The position numbers and the translations under genes were made by a program. The notes beneath the pieces were generated by a model. That model saw only the letters and a program-made list of their open reading frames with translations. It searched no databases and was not told the DNA's origin. Shown piece by piece: positions 1 to 9,757 of a stretch of DNA of 64,000 bases; the stretch's first letter is position 1; each line of letters starts with the position of its first letter. Source of the DNA: WJMT01 sp041686095 (GTDB lineage: Bacteria > Acidobacteriota > Aminicenantia > Aminicenantales > Aminicenantaceae); assembly GCA_041686095.1 (NCBI GenBank), contig JAWLEN010000003.1:1-64000 (forward strand). The letters run 5' to 3'.

Positions 1-1509
1 ATGGATATGAAACTGCAGGAATACGCAGAAAAGGCTTTGAGAAAACAGCTCAGGGAACTGGATAAAAGACAGGGCTGGAGAGACGATAAAACCAACTGTC
101 TGGATCTCAATTTAGAGGTTGAGAGTCTTTTAGAGATAGAAGGCCCTTTTAAGGATGAGGAAAGCGGTCAAGCCTTTTTAATGGACTGGAGAAAATCTAA
201 AATACAGCCTGAGCAGATCATGGATGCTGTGGTCTTAGAGGTGTCCAGCCGTGAAGCTGATGTCAAAGTCAAAGATTATGTAGGGAAAATTTCCAATAAA
301 GACATTCAGTGGACCGGAACAAGGAATCTCGAGAGACTGATTAAAAAGGGGGATATCATCCTTGTGATGATCACAAGCATTGATGATGAAAACAAGACTT
401 TCCAAGCTTCTCTGGAGCAGGAGCCCGAATTAGAGGGAGCTTTCCTGGTCATCGAGCCTCAAACAGGCCAGGTTAAAGCCATGGTGGGAGGTTATTCTTA
501 TCAGAGGAGCGAATGGAATAATGCCACTCAAGCCATGAGGCAGTCTGGTTCTGTGATCAAACCTATTCTGTATACAGCGGGTTTGGAAAACGGGCTGACC
601 CCAGCCAGCACATTTATTGATGAGCCCATGAAGTTTGAGGATAAATGGTCAGGAAAGGTTTGGGATCCTCCCAATTATGATGAAAAATATAAAGGCAGAG
701 TCACCTTTAGAAGAGGTATTGAGGAATCCAGAAATATTGTTACAGCCAAGCTTCTGGACCATATTTCCCCACAAGAAGGGGTGAAATACTGCAAAAAATT
801 CGGATTGACCTCAAATATTCTTCCGTACCTGTCCTTAGCTTTAGGTGCTTTTGAAGTGAAGATGATTGAACTGGTTTCAGCGTTTACGGTTTTTCCCAAT
901 CAGGGAGTGAGAATAGAACCTTATTTTATTAAAAGAATCGAAGATCGAAAAGGCAATATATTGGAACAAGCTAGAGTGGAAGCTCATCATGTGATATCTC
1001 CCCAGATTGCTTATATCATGACTTCCCTGCTTCGAGGAGTGGTTCAAAGAGGCACAGGATGGAGAGCCAGGGCATTGGAAATGCCTTTAGCTGGAAAAAC
1101 CGGGACTACAGATGAGCATTCGGATGCCTGGTTCATGGGATTTTCTCCGGATTTGTGTGCAGGAGTCTGGGTGGGCCACAGAGAAGGAAGAATAACCATT
1201 GGAAGAGGGCAGTCCGGAGCTGTGGCAGCTCAACCCGCATGGGTTGATTTTTTTTCTCAGATTATCGAAGAGAGAAAGGAGGAAGCTGAAGAGCAGGGAA
1301 TTGAGTATGAAGAAGGAGAGTTTCCCGTTCCTCCTAATCTTTCCTTTGTCAATATCGATTATAAAACTGGACTGATTCCCACGCCGGTTTGTCCGCCCCA
1401 GTTTATTATTCGTGAAGTCTTTATCCCAGGGACCGAACCCAATAGATTTTGTTCTTATGAAGACCACATGATGACTTATGATTATTATGAGGTTGTAAAG
1501 GAAAAATAA
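1..1509 (+). CDS. Penicillin-binding protein 1A, C-terminal part (5' partial)
   Basis: Class A penicillin-binding protein that cross-links peptidoglycan in the periplasm. The window opens inside the gene: the first visible residues already match the linker that follows the glycosyltransferase domain, so that domain and the true start lie upstream and the Met at base 1 is internal. Residues about 75-140 form the OB-like insert typical of PBP1A. The transpeptidase follows with all three motifs: SVIK (184-187, Ser184 acylated), SRN (243-245) and KTG (366-368). The C-terminus is a short acidic, proline-containing tail. It converges on the FecR-like gene, with 11 bases between the stops. Family call is secure; the paralogue (mrcA/ponA) is inferred. 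Confidence 0.93.
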   Translation: MDMKLQEYAEKALRKQLRELDKRQGWRDDKTNCLDLNLEVESLLEIEGPFKDEESGQAFLMDWRKSKIQPEQIMDAVVLEVSSREADVKVKDYVGKISNKDIQWTGTRNLERLIKKGDIILVMITSIDDENKTFQASLEQEPELEGAFLVIEPQTGQVKAMVGGYSYQRSEWNNATQAMRQSGSVIKPILYTAGLENGLTPASTFIDEPMKFEDKWSGKVWDPPNYDEKYKGRVTFRRGIEESRNIVTAKLLDHISPQEGVKYCKKFGLTSNILPYLSLALGAFEVKMIELVSAFTVFPNQGVRIEPYFIKRIEDRKGNILEQARVEAHHVISPQIAYIMTSLLRGVVQRGTGWRARALEMPLAGKTGTTDEHSDAWFMGFSPDLCAGVWVGHREGRITIGRGQSGAVAAQPAWVDFFSQIIEERKEEAEEQGIEYEEGEFPVPPNLSFVNIDYKTGLIPTPVCPPQFIIREVFIPGTEPNRFCSYEDHMMTYDYYEVVKEK

Positions 1510-1520
1510 GCCGGCGAAGT

Positions 1521-3134
1521 TTATTTCTTCTTCTTTTTAACTGTTTTTGAACTTGAGCTTTTTCTTGCTTTTGAACCTGAACTTCTCTTGGTCTGTGAGA
1601 CTGATCTTTTTGTTTGGCTCCTTGAGACCGATTTATTTGTGCTGGATAGGGATGAAGATCGTTTGCTTGTAATGGGATCTGTTCGGCTCTTTATGTACTG
1701 ATTTTTACCGCTTGAGAAATAATTAAACGCTTTTTCCACGATTGATTTGGCATCTTTATTTGTTTTGGGATTGATGTATTTATCTATTTTTTGTCTTAAA
1801 GAAGAGGGATATCCGAATTCTCTGTTCACAATTCTTTGTTCACTTGGATCTCTAATCTCTCTGGAATGGTCTATGTTTATTTTATCCTTACTGTGAAGGA
1901 GCATCCTGTTTTTAAGGTCTAGATTTTCTCCAGTCACGGGTTTTGGAATCTCTTTTACAGACGGAATGCCTTTAGAAAGATGTGCATTTTTTAAATCTCT
2001 CAAAGAGGAGTGACTTAGGACAGCTTCAGATAGATTCTTTGCTCTTAATTGGTCTTTGTGAACCACAGCTAAAGCCCTGGAGTTATAAGGATAAGTGTTT
2101 TGGCTGTAGTTTGGATAAAAGACATTGTTTATGATAACCACTGGGTATCCATAATAGCTGATAGGAGCCCAAGCCCAGTAGTCATTCCATGTGTACCATC
2201 TCACCCATGCAGGGCTCCATTGGACCGTAGGGATCCAGTGCCATCCCAGATCAAGGCTCCAATGCCAGCGTCCATAGTGGAAAGTCACCCATCCCCATGG
2301 TTCATAAGGCAGCCAGGTCCAGCCGCAGATTGGGAACCACAGCCAGCGTCCATTATAGTAAGGTCTCCAGTGAGGACCGATTCCACCAGGCACCCAAACA
2401 TATCCATAAGGGGATAAATAATTCCAATGACCATAGGTATGGAGTTCGTATTCAAAGTCATCCAGCTCTTCGGGCAGATATCTTTTGGCCAAATGCTGCC
2501 TGAGTATGGAATCTCTTTCATGGCTCCATTCATAGAAGCTGTCATTGGCAGCTGCCATGAAGTCCGGGGAGGTTTCTGTATAGAATCCTCTCTGAGCTTC
2601 CAACTTTTGACCGTCTTTAAGCAGGACGGATTCTGATTCGCCGGCTGCTTCCACCACTCCTTCATAGACAAAAAAATCGGTGTTCTGGTTTTCGTTAACA
2701 TTCAGTCTGTAGAGTCCCTGTTCTAATATATAGATGGATATGTCAACGGTATGGAGTTCAATATTTTTTTCTTTTTGTAAAGATCCAAGGCTGACAATGA
2801 TACTTCCGGTCCAGAGCTTGATCTGAATCACATCGTTCTCTATAGAGGGAAGCTTGGTTAGGTCTATTTTGGTATTAAAGTCAAGCCTTACATAACTACT
2901 GTTTCCGATGTATATTTCAGCTCTACCCTCAGTAGTATTGATTCGGTCTCCTTCTGCCAGCGGCATATTCACCACTCCTTCTTCATAAGTGAGCTCCCCT
3001 GCCTTTTGGATAAATGTGTTTCCAGTGGCATGGCTCAGCCTGGCTAAGGAACGTTCAGTGTATCTGATTTCTTCGCCCGAGACCACGGAGAAAAAGAGCA
3101 GCGAGCAAGAAATTAGACATATTAGTTTTCTCAT
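1521..3134 (-). CDS. Secreted FecR-domain protein with tryptophan-rich repeats (DUF6600-like)
   Basis: The protein begins with a signal peptide, so it is exported. The start at 3134 is preferred over an ATG at 3146 because GGAGAG sits about 7 bases before it and the signal peptide starts there (MRKLICLISC). Residues about 40-190 look like a FecR/LysM-type beta domain. A block of about 110 residues extremely rich in Trp, Tyr, Gly and Pro follows, with repeated W-x-W and PYGYVW-like units. The last 60 residues are a Lys/Ser tail. No catalytic residues are visible. FecR domains normally sense envelope signals for an anti-sigma factor, but there is no cytoplasmic part and no sigma factor beside it, so a cell-surface structural or binding role is more likely. 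Function unknown. Confidence 0.8.
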   Translation of the reverse strand: MRKLICLISCSLLFFSVVSGEEIRYTERSLARLSHATGNTFIQKAGELTYEEGVVNMPLAEGDRINTTEGRAEIYIGNSSYVRLDFNTKIDLTKLPSIENDVIQIKLWTGSIIVSLGSLQKEKNIELHTVDISIYILEQGLYRLNVNENQNTDFFVYEGVVEAAGESESVLLKDGQKLEAQRGFYTETSPDFMAAANDSFYEWSHERDSILRQHLAKRYLPEELDDFEYELHTYGHWNYLSPYGYVWVPGGIGPHWRPYYNGRWLWFPICGWTWLPYEPWGWVTFHYGRWHWSLDLGWHWIPTVQWSPAWVRWYTWNDYWAWAPISYYGYPVVIINNVFYPNYSQNTYPYNSRALAVVHKDQLRAKNLSEAVLSHSSLRDLKNAHLSKGIPSVKEIPKPVTGENLDLKNRMLLHSKDKINIDHSREIRDPSEQRIVNREFGYPSSLRQKIDKYINPKTNKDAKSIVEKAFNYFSSGKNQYIKSRTDPITSKRSSSLSSTNKSVSRSQTKRSVSQTKRSSGSKARKSSSSKTVKKKKK

Positions 3135-3333
3135 TTTTCTCTCCATTTATATATTATGCAATGTTTATGCCAGATTTCTTCCCCTTAGATAAAATCAGAT
3201 ATGAATTTTTTCTGTCCCATATAGATGACGGGTGAGACATAAACTATACAATATTTCTGGTCATTCAATAAAAATGTTAATAAATTTAAATTTACATTTT
3301 TTAATGAATTGATAAGATATACAGAGGATAAAA

Positions 3334-4815
3334 ATGAGATTTCAACTGTTTATACCTCCCCAGGGATATGTGGCCCAGCGGTGGGAAGAAGGGACATCCA
3401 TGCCTCCGTTGGGGATTCTTTCTTTGGCTGCGGTATTAGAGAAAAAGGGTGTTGAGGTGGAAGTTGTGCCGGCTGATATTTTGGGATATAGATGGAAAGA
3501 CATAGAGGAAAGAATCAAAAAGTTCAATCCCCAGATTTTAGGAATCACCACCACCACAGAAAACCGTTTTGACAGTTTTAAGCTAGCCGCGCTTTCAAAA
3601 AAAATAAATCCTGAAACAGTGACAGTCATGGGAGGTCCTCATGTGTCTGTGGCTAAAGAAGACACATTAGAACAGATCAAAGATGTGGATATTGTGGTGA
3701 TCGGAGAAGGGGAGAGAACGGTTATAGAACTGGCTGAGGCTGTGGAATCCGGAAAAGACCTCTCTCAAGTACAGGGTCTTTTGTTTCGGAGGAATGGAGA
3801 GGTTGTTTTTTCAGGGCCCAGAGACAAAATTGAAGACTTGGATACTCTTCCTTATCCGGCCAGGCATTTGGTGCCGGTGGAGAAGTATAATTTTTTTATT
3901 CAAACCAAGGACGGTCAAAGGCGAAAAGCACAAAACATCATGACCTCCAGGGGGTGTCCGTTCAACTGTTATTTTTGTGCCACCCCTGCAAATTGGGGAC
4001 GAAAGATGCGCGGCCATTCTCCGGAAAGAGTAGTGGCAGAGATAGAACATCTCATTGAGCAGTACGGAGCTGAATTTATCTGGTTTTATGATGATACCTT
4101 TAACTACAATCCCAAGCGGGTCCATCAGATCATGGATCTCATCATAGAGAAAAATCTGGATATAAAGTTTTGTAACGAGTTCAGAATCGATGTGGTGGAC
4201 AAACCCTTACTGGAAAAAATGACTGAAGCTGGTTTGGTATGGGGTCATTTTGGGATTGAGGCAGGAAATCCTCGAGTAAGAAAAGAAATCGTCAGAAAGG
4301 AATTTGACATAGAGAAAGCCTGTGACTTTGTCAAGTGGGGCAAGGAGTTAGGATTTATCCCCAATGCTTTCCTGGTTTTTTCCCATTACACTGAAACCTG
4401 GGAAGAGGCTCAGGAAACCATAGAGGTGATGGAAAAACTGCGTTCCATCAATCCTGAGACTGAATTTTCAGCTTCTATCCTGCATATTTATCCCGGAACA
4501 CCTTTGGAAGATATCGCCAGGAATCAAGGAATCATTCCCAGGGACTTTTCCTGGTCTAGAAAAAAAGACATGAGAAAAGTGTATGTGCTTCCCTCAGGAC
4601 AGGGATATGTTCCCTTGTTTAAAGACAAGCTCACTTGGTTTCAGATTGCTGAACTGGTCATGAAGTGGTCTTCATCAAAGAAAAAAATAGTTTCCGGCTC
4701 CAAATTAAAAACAGCCTTGAAGAACATTTCATCTTTCAAAGATATTTCTGTTTATTTTGCTTTTTTTGTAGAGTACATCAAGCACAAGCTGAAGAAATTA
4801 TTCTCCTCTTTCTGA
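3334..4815 (+). CDS. B12-binding-domain radical SAM protein
   Basis: Residues 1-150 form a Rossmann-like cobalamin-binding domain (GITTTTENRFDSF; GGPHVS), but I see no DxHxxG cobalamin-ligand motif. The radical SAM core follows with C208-x3-C212-x2-C215 (GCPFNCYFC), which would hold a 4Fe-4S cluster and cleave SAM. The layout and length (493 aa) fit the large BchE/PhpK/hopanoid-type class, whose substrates cannot be read from sequence. AGAGGA lies 6-10 bases before the ATG, and a weak promoter (TTTACA, N16, TAAGAT) sits at 3291-3318. The gene stands alone; its last 18 bases overlap the end of smc on the other strand. Cytoplasmic; substrate unknown. Confidence 0.9.
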   Translation: MRFQLFIPPQGYVAQRWEEGTSMPPLGILSLAAVLEKKGVEVEVVPADILGYRWKDIEERIKKFNPQILGITTTTENRFDSFKLAALSKKINPETVTVMGGPHVSVAKEDTLEQIKDVDIVVIGEGERTVIELAEAVESGKDLSQVQGLLFRRNGEVVFSGPRDKIEDLDTLPYPARHLVPVEKYNFFIQTKDGQRRKAQNIMTSRGCPFNCYFCATPANWGRKMRGHSPERVVAEIEHLIEQYGAEFIWFYDDTFNYNPKRVHQIMDLIIEKNLDIKFCNEFRIDVVDKPLLEKMTEAGLVWGHFGIEAGNPRVRKEIVRKEFDIEKACDFVKWGKELGFIPNAFLVFSHYTETWEEAQETIEVMEKLRSINPETEFSASILHIYPGTPLEDIARNQGIIPRDFSWSRKKDMRKVYVLPSGQGYVPLFKDKLTWFQIAELVMKWSSSKKKIVSGSKLKTALKNISSFKDISVYFAFFVEYIKHKLKKLFSSF

Positions 4816-7800
4816 ATCCCTGATTAATTGCTTTTCTTCAAGTCTCACTGAATAAATATCGGTGATGTTGGGGTCGGGCATAGCGGTGCCGTAGATGTAA
4901 TCAGCCACTTCCATGGTTTTAAAATTATGAGTGATGATGATGAATTGAGTCTGATTCTTTATTTCTTTCATTAGATTTAGAAAGCGGGTCAGGTTGGTTT
5001 CATCAAGAGCTGCATCCACTTCATCCAGGATACAAAAAGGGGCTGGCTTGTATCGGAACAAAGCAAAGAAAAAAGCCAGACTGGTCAAAGCTTTTTCCCC
5101 TCCTGAGAGAAGAGTGAGGTTTTTGACTTTTTTTCCCGGAGGCTGGGCTTCGATATCCAATCCGCTTTCTAACGGATCTTCCTCATCAGATAGTTTGATC
5201 TGAGCACTTCCCCCATTAAAAAGGATAGAGAAAATATCCTGGAAATTTTTATTGACTTGGACCAGTGCTGTTAAAAACTGAGATTTGCTCTCACTGTCGA
5301 TTTTTTTGATGGCTTTTTTGGTGGATTGAATGGAGTCCCGAAGGTCCTGTCTCTGATCAGTGAGAAAGTCATATCTTTTCTTCTGAGCATTGTATTCTTC
5401 TTCAGCCATAAGATTGACAGAGCCTATTTTTTCCAATTTTTCCTGGGTTTCAGAAAGTGATTTCTCAATGTCTTCTCTTTTTCTTTCCGGCAGTGGAGTT
5501 TCTTTTTCCACTTCTTCCGGGGTTTTTTTCAGTTCCTGCCAGCATGATTCTTCGCAGTTTATCAGGTCCCTTTCTTTTTCTGCTTTTTTGATTTCCCACT
5601 TGATTCTGTTTTCTTTGGCTTGTTCGAATTTTTCTCTTAATTCTTGGATCTGTTCTTCTTTGGACGAAAGTTGTTTCTGGATTTCGTGCAGTTTTTCTTC
5701 TCCTTGAGTGAGTGTGGATTCTTTTTCAACTTTGGTGTGTTCCAATTCTTTTAATGTTTGTTTGATATCCGATATTTTCCTCTTGAGAAGCTCTTTCTCT
5801 TTTTCTGATTCCCGGATGTCCTGTTCAAGGCTCTTGAGCTTTTTATTCAGAGTGTTGATCCTCTCCTCGGTTTCTTTGTTTTTACTGTCTAAATTTTGAT
5901 TCTTTTCATAGAGCACATCGATTTGTGTTTTGATTTCAAAGTAGTCTTTGTTTTCCTGCTCTTTTTTGTTTTGGAGGTTTTCGTATTTTTTCTGTTCTTG
6001 TTTTATGGCTGTTTTTATTGAGTTGATTTCATCATTGGCTTTTTTTCCTTGGAGACTGAGCTGGTCTTTTTCTTTAGTCATCTCTGCTTTTTCATCAGAT
6101 AATTCCTTTTTTTCATTTTTTATAAGCTCAATCCTGGATCGGATGGTTTCCTTTTGTTCCTGGCCATAGCTCAGATCTTTTTTCAGGGATTCTTTTTCCT
6201 GGTTTCTATGGGAAATATTTGATTCGGTTTGCTGAATGTCTTGAATCAGCTTTTCTCTGTTCTTTTTGTGTTCTTCAATCCGGGCTCTTAAGGGATTCAT
6301 CTGGTTGTCGATTTCTATTATTTTTTGAGAAACCGCTTTGATTTCCCGGGTAAGAGCAAACAATCCTTCCTTTTTTTCACCTGATTTGATGAAGCCCGAG
6401 GATAAAAGCACATCTCCCTTGAGAGTGATGAAGTGATATTCTGGATATTTCACCCATAGGTGGACCGCATCTTGAAGACTTTGCACTATGACAGCCTCAG
6501 GGAGATAAGACCGGAAGTCTTTGTTGCCGGATTTTGCTTTTATGCGGTTTTTGAGCAGACCAATCACTTTGGGTTGGTTTTGGATTTTTTTGTGATCCTG
6601 TGTTTTTTGTTCAGGATGAAGCAAAAGAAAATTTCCTTTGAGTTGGCCTCGGGATAACTGATCTATAAAATCTTCAGGTTTCATAAGAAGGGATTTGGCT
6701 TCTTCTTTGTAGAAAACATCAATGAGCTTGGCATTCTCTTCATCTGTATCAACCACATCAGCTAAAAGTTGATAAGAATTCTTGAGTTCATCCGTATGAT
6801 GGAAGCTCTGCTCTTTTTGTTTTAATTTTTGAAGTGCATTTAAATGATGAGAGTTTTCTGATCTTGTTTTTTCCAAATCAGTGATCTGCTGTTCTAATTC
6901 TTGAATAGACTGGATTTCTTTTTTCAGGGCTTCCTGATGTTCTTTAAGGAGCTTTGTTTGTTCTTCGACCTCTTTTTGGATATGGGTGATTTTTTCTCTC
7001 TGGCTTTTAATTTCTTTCTTTGTTTTTAGAAAGCGGTTGTTTTCTGATTCCAGTTCAGATTCAATTTTCTCTTCTTGTTTGGAAATCAGCTCGATTTCTT
7101 TATCCAGTTTCGCCTCATTGTTTTTAAGCTCTGTATGCGAAGAAATTTTTTGATAGTATTGGTCTCTGAGCTGTTCTATGGTTTTTTCGTTCTCATTCAA
7201 TTTTTCCAGATAAGTCTGGTTTGATTTTTTAGCTTTTTCCAATCTGTCTTTATCTTGATTGAGCTGTTTTTGATGATCCTGAAGGATCTGTTCATATTCT
7301 TCTCTGTTCCTGGTAAGGGTTTCGATTTCCTGCTGGATTTCAGTTAACTCCTGCTGAGACCTTTTCTTTTTTTCCTGGAAATAGTCTATCCTTTTTGATT
7401 CTCTTTCTTGATCTGAGCGAAGATTGGAAATCCGTGATTTTAAGGAATAGAGGTTTTCCTTGTCTTCATTTAGGTTTTTCTCTGATGTCCAGACTTGTCT
7501 TCTTATCTCAGCCAGCTCTTTTTCCTCAGTCTTTAATCTGTTGGTAAAAGCTTTCTCTTCGCTTAAATGTTCTTGATAGGGCTGGTTTAACTCTTCCATC
7601 TCTTTTTGAAGGTCATGCAGCTTGATCCGAAAAAGCATCAGATTCAGTCCTCGAGTTTTTTCTCTGAGCTTTCGGAATCTTTTGGCAGCTCTTGCCTGCC
7701 GCTGGAGAGAGTTTTTTGCTTTACTGACTTCATTGATGATGTCTTCCAGCCTCAATAAATTTTGTTCGGTGTTTTCCAGCTTGTTTTCCGCCTGCCGTTT

Positions 7801-8298
7801 TTTTTCCTTGAAAAAGGCTGTGCCTGCAGCCTCTTCTAAAAGAGATCTTTTTTCCACGGGTTTTGAGGAGAGAAAAGCGCCGATACTGCCCTGTTCAATG
7901 ACAAAATAATCGGTTTCTCCGATTGAATTTTTCCATAAGGTATCCTGGATATCCTTAAGCCGGACTCTCTTTCCGTCCATCCGGTATTCACTTTCGCCCG
8001 AGCGAAACACGCGATGATTGATCTTCAGTTCTTTTTCATCACTGGCTAAAAAGAGATTCACATCAGCCATTCCCATGGAGGCTTTTTGTTCATTGCCGTT
8101 GAATATGACATCCCCGCTCCGGTCTCCTCTGAGTGCTTTCAGTCTTCCTCCCCGGAGCACCCAGAGCAGAGCATCCACAATATTGCTCTTGCCGGTTCCA
8201 TTGGGACCGATAATGGCTGTGATGCCTGGATGGAACTTCAACTTTGTCTTGTCAGGGAAAGATTTGAATCCCTGCAGTTCCAGCTTTTTAATAATCAT
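4798..8298 (-). CDS. smc: Chromosome segregation ATPase SMC
   Basis: Structural maintenance of chromosomes protein, which dimerises and extrudes or holds DNA loops in the nucleoid. Walker A is GPNGTGKSN at 31-39. Two long charged coiled coils follow (about 160-500 and 660-1000), separated by a hinge near 510-650. The ABC signature LLSGGEKALTSLAF starts near 1063 and Walker B (FCILDEVDAALDE) near 1088. Length of 1166 aa is normal for bacterial SMC. The hinge reads less canonically than B. subtilis-type hinges (YQLLADVVDTDEEN). The kleisin partners scpA and scpB are not in the window. It is transcribed away from tRNA-Thr and overlaps the radical SAM gene by 18 bases at the 3' end. Confidence 0.96.
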   Translation of the reverse strand: MIIKKLELQGFKSFPDKTKLKFHPGITAIIGPNGTGKSNIVDALLWVLRGGRLKALRGDRSGDVIFNGNEQKASMGMADVNLFLASDEKELKINHRVFRSGESEYRMDGKRVRLKDIQDTLWKNSIGETDYFVIEQGSIGAFLSSKPVEKRSLLEEAAGTAFFKEKKRQAENKLENTEQNLLRLEDIINEVSKAKNSLQRQARAAKRFRKLREKTRGLNLMLFRIKLHDLQKEMEELNQPYQEHLSEEKAFTNRLKTEEKELAEIRRQVWTSEKNLNEDKENLYSLKSRISNLRSDQERESKRIDYFQEKKKRSQQELTEIQQEIETLTRNREEYEQILQDHQKQLNQDKDRLEKAKKSNQTYLEKLNENEKTIEQLRDQYYQKISSHTELKNNEAKLDKEIELISKQEEKIESELESENNRFLKTKKEIKSQREKITHIQKEVEEQTKLLKEHQEALKKEIQSIQELEQQITDLEKTRSENSHHLNALQKLKQKEQSFHHTDELKNSYQLLADVVDTDEENAKLIDVFYKEEAKSLLMKPEDFIDQLSRGQLKGNFLLLHPEQKTQDHKKIQNQPKVIGLLKNRIKAKSGNKDFRSYLPEAVIVQSLQDAVHLWVKYPEYHFITLKGDVLLSSGFIKSGEKKEGLFALTREIKAVSQKIIEIDNQMNPLRARIEEHKKNREKLIQDIQQTESNISHRNQEKESLKKDLSYGQEQKETIRSRIELIKNEKKELSDEKAEMTKEKDQLSLQGKKANDEINSIKTAIKQEQKKYENLQNKKEQENKDYFEIKTQIDVLYEKNQNLDSKNKETEERINTLNKKLKSLEQDIRESEKEKELLKRKISDIKQTLKELEHTKVEKESTLTQGEEKLHEIQKQLSSKEEQIQELREKFEQAKENRIKWEIKKAEKERDLINCEESCWQELKKTPEEVEKETPLPERKREDIEKSLSETQEKLEKIGSVNLMAEEEYNAQKKRYDFLTDQRQDLRDSIQSTKKAIKKIDSESKSQFLTALVQVNKNFQDIFSILFNGGSAQIKLSDEEDPLESGLDIEAQPPGKKVKNLTLLSGGEKALTSLAFFFALFRYKPAPFCILDEVDAALDETNLTRFLNLMKEIKNQTQFIIITHNFKTMEVADYIYGTAMPDPNITDIYSVRLEEKQLIRDSERGE

Positions 8299-8403
8299 GT
8301 TTTCAGTTCACTTATCCTTGACCGCGGGTTAAAGATAAAATACACTTAAAATGAAAATTCTATAGAAATATGAGGCTTTGTCAACACACCAATGAATAAT
8401 AAA

Positions 8404-8475
8404 GCCAGTGTAGCTCAGTGGTAGAGCAACTGATTCGTAATCAGTAGGCCGGAGGTTCGAATCCTCTCGCTGGCT
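8404..8475 (+). tRNA. tRNA-Thr (anticodon CGT)
   Basis: A full cloverleaf can be folded. The acceptor GCCAGTG pairs with CGCTGGC (one G-T pair), then TA, a GCTC/GAGC D-stem, anticodon stem ACTGA/TCAGT with loop TTCGTAA (anticodon CGT, reads ACG), and a T-arm with the TTCGAAT loop. No CCA is encoded. A T-run starts right after the 3' end, followed by a short hairpin (AAAAGC/GCTTTT, 8483-8498). Confidence 0.95.
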
Positions 8476-8502
8476 CTTTTTTAAAAGCTCAAGCTTTTCA
8501 CA

Positions 8503-8640
8503 TCAATCTGCGATGTAGCCGGCTCTGTGCAGCACTCTGTAATGTTTCTCTTTTATCTTAACCTTGATCTTCTTGAACTTCCCGTCTGATTTATAGTCTT
8601 TAGGCCTGTAGTCAATGAGATAGTCTGGACTTATATCCAT
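8503..8640 (-). pseudogene. C-terminal remnant of a VWFA-related protein
   Basis: A 45-codon open stretch on the minus strand reads MDISPDYLIDYRPKDYKSDG, then KFKKIKVKIKEKHYRVLHRA, then GYIAD. This matches the extreme C-terminus of secreted VWFA-related proteins of Acidobacteriota, which typically end in (Y/L)GYRP...DGKFRKIKVKV...RARKGYYA. The frame stays open for 12 codons upstream but loses the family pattern and meets a stop at 8677-8679. I see no upstream von Willebrand domain, so this is read as a leftover 3' end. It could instead be an unrelated small gene; no Shine-Dalgarno is visible. Confidence 0.45.
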
Positions 8641-8737
8641 TCCCTGTGAACAAAGACCAGCAATTCCCAAAAATTTCTATCTTCAAAAACATACCTTTAG
8701 TACAATCGTTTTTTTTAATATCAGATAATGGTAAAAT

Positions 8738-9418
8738 ATGTTTATGAATTGGGAAGATGCACTTAAAAACCTGAAAAACCAATTAATTCAAATAAATAAA
8801 TGCAAGATTCTTCCAGATGGCAGTTACCTCGCCGGCGGAACCGCTGTCTCTCTTTTTTTGAATCACAGAATATCAGTTGATCTTGATTTTTTTGCCCCAA
8901 AAAAATTCAATTCACAACAATTTATTTATGCCATGGAGAAATGTTTTAAAAAAGATGTTGTTATTGAACTCATCGAAGAGAATACGGTTATATTATTCAT
9001 TTCAGATCTATATAAAATAAAATTTTCCTTATTTTTTTATCCTTATCCTCTTCTATCCCAAATTGAATCCATAAAAATTAATAAAAACATAAACAGTTCC
9101 CTAGCGTCTTTAAAAGACATCGAGGCCATGAAAGCTCTCGCCATAACTCAACGCGGCTCCGCAAAAGATTTTGTTGACTTATTTTTCTTATTAAAGAACA
9201 CCCATCATCATTTTAAAGATATTCTGACCTTTGTTAAAAAGAAGTACGGTGTCGAGAGTCGATACGAATATCATTTAAAAACATCATTTGTATATTTTGA
9301 TGATGCAGAAAAAGAAAAGGACTCTATCATGTTGATAAAAAAAAGCGGTCAAATTGAAAGAATGTCAGATAAAGAATGGAAGGACATCAAACACTTTTTC
9401 TGCGAGTTTATCAAATGA
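8738..9418 (+). CDS. Nucleotidyltransferase toxin, AbiEii/MenT-like (module 1)
   Basis: Member of the AbiEii/AbiGii-type nucleotidyltransferase fold. The signature is a G-G-T-A loop (33-36) followed by D48-x-D50 (SVDLDFF), the metal-binding pair. Known relatives act as toxins that block tRNA acceptor ends or as phage-defence effectors; activity here is inferred. A second ATG at 8744 is the more likely start, because a -10-like TAAAAT (8732-8737) ends six bases before it and there is no Shine-Dalgarno. The stop overlaps the ATG of the small partner gene (ATGA), so the two are translationally coupled. The DNA looks more AT-rich than flanking genes, consistent with acquisition. Confidence 0.8.
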   Translation: MFMNWEDALKNLKNQLIQINKCKILPDGSYLAGGTAVSLFLNHRISVDLDFFAPKKFNSQQFIYAMEKCFKKDVVIELIEENTVILFISDLYKIKFSLFFYPYPLLSQIESIKINKNINSSLASLKDIEAMKALAITQRGSAKDFVDLFFLLKNTHHHFKDILTFVKKKYGVESRYEYHLKTSFVYFDDAEKEKDSIMLIKKSGQIERMSDKEWKDIKHFFCEFIK

Positions 9419-9675
9419 GAGAAGAATTATTCTGGGACAGCGACCCTGATTCTATACCCATTGAAATCGAAATTGAAAGAGCTATTAACTTTGGTGGTTT
9501 TGACTATATCAAAAAGGTTCAGAAAAAAAGCGGAATGAAAAAATTTATTGATGTGCTGATAAACAGCCGAAATTTGAGCCGAAAAGCAGTCAATTACTGG
9601 TGTCTCACACTAAACATTGACAGAAAAAAGACCAAAACTTTTAAAACTAAGTTTATCTGGACTCCTATCCGATAA
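9415..9675 (+). CDS. Small partner of nucleotidyltransferase toxin (DUF6922-like)
   Basis: 86-residue protein starting MREELFWDSD. An upstream in-frame ATG (9376) is rejected because the ATGA overlap with the toxin stop at 9415-9418 is the usual coupled start. The FWD motif near the N-terminus and the later LSRKAVNYW segment resemble small DUF6922-type proteins that sit beside AbiEii-like toxins (from memory, not searched). A helical C-terminal half could contact the toxin or DNA. It probably acts as antitoxin or regulator. Placing it after the toxin reverses the usual antitoxin-first order. Confidence 0.65.
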   Translation: MREELFWDSDPDSIPIEIEIERAINFGGFDYIKKVQKKSGMKKFIDVLINSRNLSRKAVNYWCLTLNIDRKKTKTFKTKFIWTPIR

Positions 9676-9757
9676 GAAGGATTGAATCATTTTTACGATG
9701 AACCAAATTATTCATAATGGTAGTAAACAGAAATGAATCAGTAGGAGAGAGTGATTA

